From JBCBSK01 sp039819185 (GTDB taxonomy: Bacteria; Pseudomonadota; Alphaproteobacteria; Rhizobiales; Tepidamorphaceae): DNA of 8,672 nt. Below the pieces are notes generated by a model. That model did not search any database and had not been told where the DNA came from. It saw only the letters and a list, made by a program, of their open reading frames with translations. This document shows, in pieces, positions 5,208 through 8,672 of the stretch. The stretch covers positions 1 through 8,672 of the forward strand of contig JBCBSK010000155.1 in NCBI GenBank assembly GCA_039819185.1. Reading direction: 5' to 3'. How positions within the stretch are numbered: position 1 is the stretch's first letter; each line of letters starts with the position of its first letter. A program made the position numbers and the translations under genes.

Positions 5208-8200
5208 CTACCAGTTGACCTGCTCGATATTGTCAAACGTCATGGTGGCGCCGTCGTCGAAGCTGATCGTCCCGGAGGCGTCATCCGATAGATCGAGGCT
5301 TTCGCCCGATTGGCCGTCGATCGAGGAGCCTGTATCGAGCACCATGGTCCAACCCTGGCCGGTGACGGTGTCTCCAGAGACCGAGACACTGCCGTCCATG
5401 CCCTGCAACTCAATCGTGTCGAGCCAGCCGCCTGCCGCTCCGCCGTCGACCCAGTCCGAGCCATCGCCCGCCGCATAGACGAAGACGTCGTTGCCACCTT
5501 CGCCATGAAGGCTGTCATCGCCTGTTCCGCCTGTGAGGGTATCGTCACCACCGCCGGTCCAGATGTCATCGTCTCCGGCGCCGGCATCGACCGTGTCGCG
5601 CGCCGTGCTGGCCGCAACAGTGTCGAAGATGTCATTGCCGCCGCCAAGATCGTAGGTCATGTCCGTCGTGCCGCCATAGACGTAATCGTCGTGCGCGGAT
5701 CCCACGAAGGCTTCAATGCTGGAGTAGCTGTCGCCGAGGGCATCCCCTGCAAGACCGCCGGCGCTGGTATTGGTATACTGTGTGCCAATACCCCAGCTGT
5801 CGGTGTCTTGAAACGCGACTGCGACGCCTGAGTCGCTGCCTGAGTAATCGACCGTGTCGGTTCCAGATCCGCCGTTGAGCGTGTCGGCGGCATTGCCGCT
5901 GACCAGAGTGTCGTTTCCGCTGCCGCCGTTCAGTGTACTGCCGGTCGGCGCCGCGGTTGTGTTCTCAAAATAGGTGATCTGCCCGTCGCCGGGGCTTGAG
6001 TCGTCATCGTCATTGCCCAGGCCGACGATCAGGTCCAGATCGCCGTCACCATCCATATCGGCGAAAGTCGGCGAGCTTTCATGGCCAATGTCGGACAGGC
6101 CAAACGGATCGGCCACGGCGGCAGCAAAGATCGGATTGGACGCCGTTCCGGTGTTTTCCTGGTAGTAGAGACGGCCATTGTCATCGCCGATGATCGCGTC
6201 CAAGTCGCCGTCCTTGTCGAGGTCGGCGAACGTGATCTCGGTATCGCTCGTCACGCCAGCGAGCCCGAATGGCGTCGTGACCCCCGAGGCGAAACTGGCG
6301 TTGGTCGACGTACCGACATTCTCGAAGAAATTGATAACGCCATCACTTTCTCCAACGAACAGATCCATGTCGCCATCATTGTCGATATCAACGAATGTCG
6401 GCGCGTAATCCCAAGTGATATCCGGCAACCCGAAAGCACCATTGACCGGAGACCCAAAGACCGGGTTGGTGCTCGAGCCTGTGTTCTCGAAATAGTTCAC
6501 CGTCCCGTCGCCTTCGCCGACAAACGCATCCAGATCCCCGTCCCCATCGATATCGACAAAGGTCGGATTGCTGTCGTTTCCAAGATCGATCGAGCCGAAC
6601 GGGCTGGTCGCGGCAACGAAGTTTGGATTGCTCGCGGTTCCCGTGTTCTCGAAATAGTTCAGCGTTCCGGATGCCTCGCCGACGAACAGGTCCAAATCCC
6701 CATCGCCGTCGATATCAACGAGCGATGGCGTGGCTTCATTGCCAATGTCGATGCCATCGAATGGATTGTTGCTGCCGGTCTGTTCCGCGAACGCGATCTC
6801 CGCCCCGCCGCCTGGCGCGTCACCACCGTAAAGCCGGTCATGGCCCGAACCACCATTCAGGACGCTGCCGTCCGGCGCGCTGTAGTCGAGTACGCTGGTC
6901 GGCAGCTCGATATCGGTTCCGTTGAGCGAGTCCGGCCCGGCGTCATTGTCATAGAATGCTTGCCCTGCCGAGATCGGTGTGGGAGCGGAGCCATCATTCT
7001 CGTTTAGCTTCATAAGGATTGCGACCTGGTTGCCGTTTTGATCCACGCCTTGGGCGGTAAGAATCCCGGTTTCGTTGGCGCCAGCCGTGGCAAAGGCGGT
7101 TTGCTGAACCGTCGCATTCGACACCGTGATCGTGTCTCCGTTTTCGTCAATGAACGAAAAGCCGATCGTATCGCCCGCAGTCAGCGTGTTGTCCGCGGTA
7201 GGCAATGTGATGATGAGGTTTGAAACCTGGCTGCTGTTGACATCAGCCTGGTGATACGATCCGCCAGCGGCTCCATCACCGAGGTTGGACCCGGTCGCGT
7301 AGCTGAACACGGCGCCACTGGGTGTGTAGGTTGCAGAACCCGATGACTGTGCGCCTGGCGCGTCGCCACCGTAAAGCCAGTCATGGCCAGAACCACCGTT
7401 CAGTGTGTCTGACCCGGCTGGCGCACCGCCGCCGTTCAGGCCATTGTCATAGAGATCGCTGATCTCGGGATCGCTGAGCTGTTGATCAAAGAAGACAACC
7501 TCATCGATCTGTCCGTTAAACTCTTTGCCGCCACCGCCATCGCGGCCGATATAGATCGTACCATTGTTGCCAACGAGATCCTTGCCGCTGGATTCTGAAC
7601 CGACAAGATTACCATTGAGATAGAGCTCGAGGCCATCAGGACCCCAGCTGAAGGACACATGGTTCCAGCTGTCGGTCCCCACATTGACGCCAGTCACCTC
7701 GTCGCCAAGCTTGGCATAAAGGGTTCCATCGGTAATGCGGATGTTGAACTCTTCGCCGCCACCGACTTTGGAAATCAATGTCCGGTCACCGGACGTTGAA
7801 TCCGCGTTGAACCAGAGCTGGACGGTGCCTTCATTGGTCGAATAGGCGTTGTCGTGCGAGATGTATGTCCAGTCGCCATCGCCGTCGTAGTCCGCTGACG
7901 TATCCGGATCGTTGGAATTGACACCGGCAAAGCCCATGTCCACGCCGCTATTGTGTGTGCCGTTGTTGTTGCCGGTTTGGTCAACAGCAACCGTTGCTCC
8001 ATCGGCTTCACCAAGCCGCCAATAGCCAACCGGGTTCTTGTCCATGATGGCGTCAGCCGGGCCCTGGCTTTCTACACCGAAGCCGTAGACCACATCCGAT
8101 CCGGCGCCGGCATTGATGGTGTCGGCACCATCGGTCCCAAAGTGGATCTGAACCGCTTCGGTATAGGTGTTGCCGGCGCTGTCGGTGACCCGGACGGACA

Positions 8201-8438
8201 GCGTATGCGCGCTGACCGTCGATGTGTCGATCGCACCGGTCGTCGTGATCTCACCGGTGGCGCTATCGATTGCGAACTGGCCGCCCGCATCATTTGTCAG
8301 GCTGTAACTGAAGCTCTCGCCTGAATCGATATCGACCGCTTGGGCTGTGGCGACAACGTCGCCGGCAGCGATCGTTGATGTCAGGTCAACATTTCCGGTG
8401 AAGGTCAGGTCCGTCGGAGCCTCATTGACGTCCGACAC
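5208..8438 (-). CDS. Large modular RTX surface protein: cadherin-like, LamG, five FG-GAP/VCBS repeats (5' end missing)
   Basis: At least 1076 residues, strongly acidic and rich in D, G, S and T. Modules in order, numbered from the GTG at 8438: cadherin-like repeat (1-100, DVNEAPTDLTF opening, SATGEI core); one RTX turn (101-121); LamG/concanavalin A-like domain (136-335, GYWRLGE start, TVQLWFNAD, IDEVVFFDQQLS end); RTX turn (343-361); unassigned beta-rich module (363-520); RTX turn (525-543); five FG-GAP/VCBS repeats with DIDGDGDLDLFVGE-type calcium loops (563-826); C-terminal RTX block (834-990) and an 85-residue tail ending FDNIEQVNW. It is probably a type I-secreted, calcium-stabilised adhesin or glycan-binding surface protein. 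The GTG at 8438 lies inside a cadherin repeat and has no ribosome binding site, so it is unlikely to be the true start. The frame is open to 8588, and the family-like RVAPGASFDAETES lies at 8549-8508. The real 5' end is lost at the inverted repeat. Confidence 0.85.
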   Translation of the reverse strand: MSDVNEAPTDLTFTGNVDLTSTIAAGDVVATAQAVDIDSGESFSYSLTNDAGGQFAIDSATGEITTTGAIDTSTVSAHTLSVRVTDSAGNTYTEAVQIHFGTDGADTINAGAGSDVVYGFGVESQGPADAIMDKNPVGYWRLGEADGATVAVDQTGNNNGTHNSGVDMGFAGVNSNDPDTSADYDGDGDWTYISHDNAYSTNEGTVQLWFNADSTSGDRTLISKVGGGEEFNIRITDGTLYAKLGDEVTGVNVGTDSWNHVSFSWGPDGLELYLNGNLVGSESSGKDLVGNNGTIYIGRDGGGGKEFNGQIDEVVFFDQQLSDPEISDLYDNGLNGGGAPAGSDTLNGGSGHDWLYGGDAPGAQSSGSATYTPSGAVFSYATGSNLGDGAAGGSYHQADVNSSQVSNLIITLPTADNTLTAGDTIGFSFIDENGDTITVSNATVQQTAFATAGANETGILTAQGVDQNGNQVAILMKLNENDGSAPTPISAGQAFYDNDAGPDSLNGTDIELPTSVLDYSAPDGSVLNGGSGHDRLYGGDAPGGGAEIAFAEQTGSNNPFDGIDIGNEATPSLVDIDGDGDLDLFVGEASGTLNYFENTGTASNPNFVAATSPFGSIDLGNDSNPTFVDIDGDGDLDAFVGEGDGTVNYFENTGSSTNPVFGSPVNGAFGLPDITWDYAPTFVDIDNDGDMDLFVGESDGVINFFENVGTSTNASFASGVTTPFGLAGVTSDTEITFADLDKDGDLDAIIGDDNGRLYYQENTGTASNPIFAAAVADPFGLSDIGHESSPTFADMDGDGDLDLIVGLGNDDDDSSPGDGQITYFENTTAAPTGSTLNGGSGNDTLVSGNAADTLNGGSGTDTVDYSGSDSGVAVAFQDTDSWGIGTQYTNTSAGGLAGDALGDSYSSIEAFVGSAHDDYVYGGTTDMTYDLGGGNDIFDTVAASTARDTVDAGAGDDDIWTGGGDDTLTGGTGDDSLHGEGGNDVFVYAAGDGSDWVDGGAAGGWLDTIELQGMDGSVSVSGDTVTGQGWTMVLDTGSSIDGQSGESLDLSDDASGTISFDDGATMTFDNIEQVNW
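5484..5939 (-). other. C-terminal RTX calcium-binding block of the large protein
   Basis: Residues 834-985 hold two sets of GGxGxDxLx nonapeptides: LNGGSGNDTL and LNGGSGTDTV first, then a denser run through LGGGNDIF, GAGDDDIW, GGGDDTLTGG, GTGDDSLHGE and GGNDVFVY. Between them is a 70-residue segment containing SYSSIEAFVGSAHDDYVYGG, a common RTX spacer. The block marks the protein as a type I secretion substrate. Confidence 0.85.
5961..6752 (-). repeat. Five tandem FG-GAP/VCBS repeats within the large protein
   Basis: The acidic calcium loop recurs at residues 575, 629, 684, 739 and 794 (DNA 6716-6675, 6554-6513, 6389-6348, 6224-6183 and 6059-6018), giving a period of 54, 55, 55 and 55 aa. 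Each unit reads roughly PTFVDIDGDGDLDxFVGExDGxxxYFENTGTxxNPxF. Parts of the DNA are also conserved: GTTCTCGAAATAG on the plus strand recurs 162 bp apart at 6482 and 6644. The fourth loop (DLDKDGDLDAIIGD) is the most divergent in its second half. Repeats of this family form beta-propeller blades around calcium; five are seen, fewer than the seven of integrin-type propellers. Confidence 0.85.
6811..6860 (-). repeat. RTX linker repeat, copy B
   Basis: A 50-bp coding segment matches 7354-7403 at 46 of 50 positions in direct orientation. It encodes LNGGSGHDRLYGGDAPG (residues about 527-543), one RTX turn that ends the unassigned module and precedes the FG-GAP repeats. Confidence 0.8.
7354..7403 (-). 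repeat. RTX linker repeat, copy A
   Basis: This is the partner of 6811-6860 and encodes LNGGSGHDWLYGGDAPG (residues about 346-362). It separates the LamG-like domain from the unassigned module. Conserved DNA at module borders suggests that modules were duplicated or exchanged through these linkers. Confidence 0.8.
7434..8033 (-). other. LamG-like (concanavalin A-like) domain of the large protein
   Basis: Residues 136-335 have the pattern of Laminin_G_3-type jelly-roll domains: PVGYWRLGEADG at the start, a calcium-rich ADYDGDGDWTYI strand, GTVQLWFNADS, WNHVSFSWGPDGLELYLNG and a closing FNGQIDEVVFFDQQLSDPEI. Such domains usually bind carbohydrate or matrix ligands at the cell surface. The ligand here is unknown. 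Confidence 0.8.
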
Positions 8439-8672
8439 AGTGAGGGTGAAGGTCTCCTGGCTGGTGGAGCCGTCGGTTGAGGTTGCGGTGACGGTGAGGT
8501 CGATCGCGCTTTCGGTCTCGGCGTCGAAGCTGGCGCCCGGCGCGACGCGGAGACCGAAAGCGCGATCGACCTCACAGTCACCGCAACCTCAACCGACGGA
8601 TCAACCAGCCAGGAGACCTTCACCCTCACTGTGACGGACGTCAATGATGCTCCGACGGACCTGACCTTCACC
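8397..8672. repeat. Head-to-head inverted repeat, 130-bp arms, 16-bp centre
   Basis: Arm 8397-8526 is the reverse complement of 8543-8672 with only 6 mismatches in 130 positions. The centre (8527-8542) includes the palindrome GGCGCC (8532-8537). Both arms encode the same cadherin-like repeat segment, each reading outward from the centre. Four of the six differences are silent (GCC/GCG, ACC/ACA, GGC/GGA, TCC/TCA) and two are conservative (Ser/Thr, Glu/Asp). The repeat touches the right edge of the window and may continue beyond it. Confidence 0.93.
8544..8672 (+). CDS. Inverted fragment of a cadherin-like repeat gene (no start in view, runs off the right edge)
   Basis: Forty-three codons read DAETESAIDLTVTATSTDGS and on to TLTVTDVNDAPTDLTFT, the same repeat type as in the large minus-strand protein but pointing the opposite way. 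Upstream in this frame there is no ATG, GTG or TTG before a TGA at 8478-8480, and the residues just before the fragment (GARR) do not match the GASF expected from the other arm. It therefore looks like an internal piece of a repeat gene brought into inverted position, not the beginning of a divergent gene. Confidence 0.55.

Noticed and set aside
5961..6752. Regularly spaced repeats suggestive of a CRISPR-like array
   Set aside because: The 162-165-bp period is an in-frame protein repeat (FG-GAP/VCBS) with diverged DNA, not short identical repeats with unique spacers.
6081..7007. A 308-codon open frame on the plus strand
   Set aside because: It is exactly antisense to the FG-GAP and linker region of the large minus-strand gene, whose repeated GAC/GGC codons keep the opposite frame open. 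It has no domain signal of its own.
8527..8542. Divergent promoter driving two adhesin genes outward
   Set aside because: The 16-bp centre is too short for promoters, and neither outward frame has a start codon nearby; both frames begin inside a protein repeat.

Overview
The window looks like part of a high-GC alphaproteobacterial chromosome, most likely from the Hyphomicrobiales (Rhizobiales). Three things suggest this: a ugpE-ugpC transporter end with rhizobial-type protein sequence, short AGAGC-ended intergenic palindromes of the kind common in that order, and large RTX proteins without signal peptides (typical type I secretion cargo). The assignment is inference from sequence character; no 16S or other marker is present.

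Layout: (1) 2-1231, plus strand: the last 21 codons of an ABC sugar/glycerol-3-phosphate permease (UgpE-like), a 126-bp gap holding a palindromic element and a small hairpin, then a complete ATPase gene (UgpC-like). (2) 1232-1584: a 353-bp non-coding stretch with two further AGAGC-ended palindromes in tandem. (3) 1585-3057, plus: a 490-aa RTX calcium-binding protein, probably secreted by a type I system. (4) 3091-5109, minus, convergent with the RTX gene: a 672-aa membrane protein with a periplasmic sensor region, a GGDEF domain with an altered signature (SGDEF) and an EAL domain with all expected catalytic residues. (5) 5208 to at least 8438, minus: a very large modular surface or secreted protein, 5'-truncated here, with a cadherin-like repeat, a LamG-like lectin domain, an uncharacterised beta-rich module, five FG-GAP/VCBS repeats of 54-55 aa and a C-terminal RTX block. 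(6) 8397-8672: an inverted repeat with 130-bp arms, in which the cadherin-like coding sequence occurs head to head on both strands around a 16-bp centre.

Functionally, the ugp part is an uptake transporter and is probably unrelated to the rest. Regions 3-5 suggest a surface-attachment locus: two type I-secreted calcium-binding proteins flank a c-di-GMP enzyme that could link an extracytoplasmic signal to adhesion. That link is inference from gene order; no secretion genes (ABC/HlyD/TolC) and no LapG-like protease are in the window.

The most unusual signals are the head-to-head repeat at the right end, which is either a real inversion or a chimeric join, and the three palindromes, which share terminal sequence and the same 3-nt stem asymmetry although their inner stems are unrelated.
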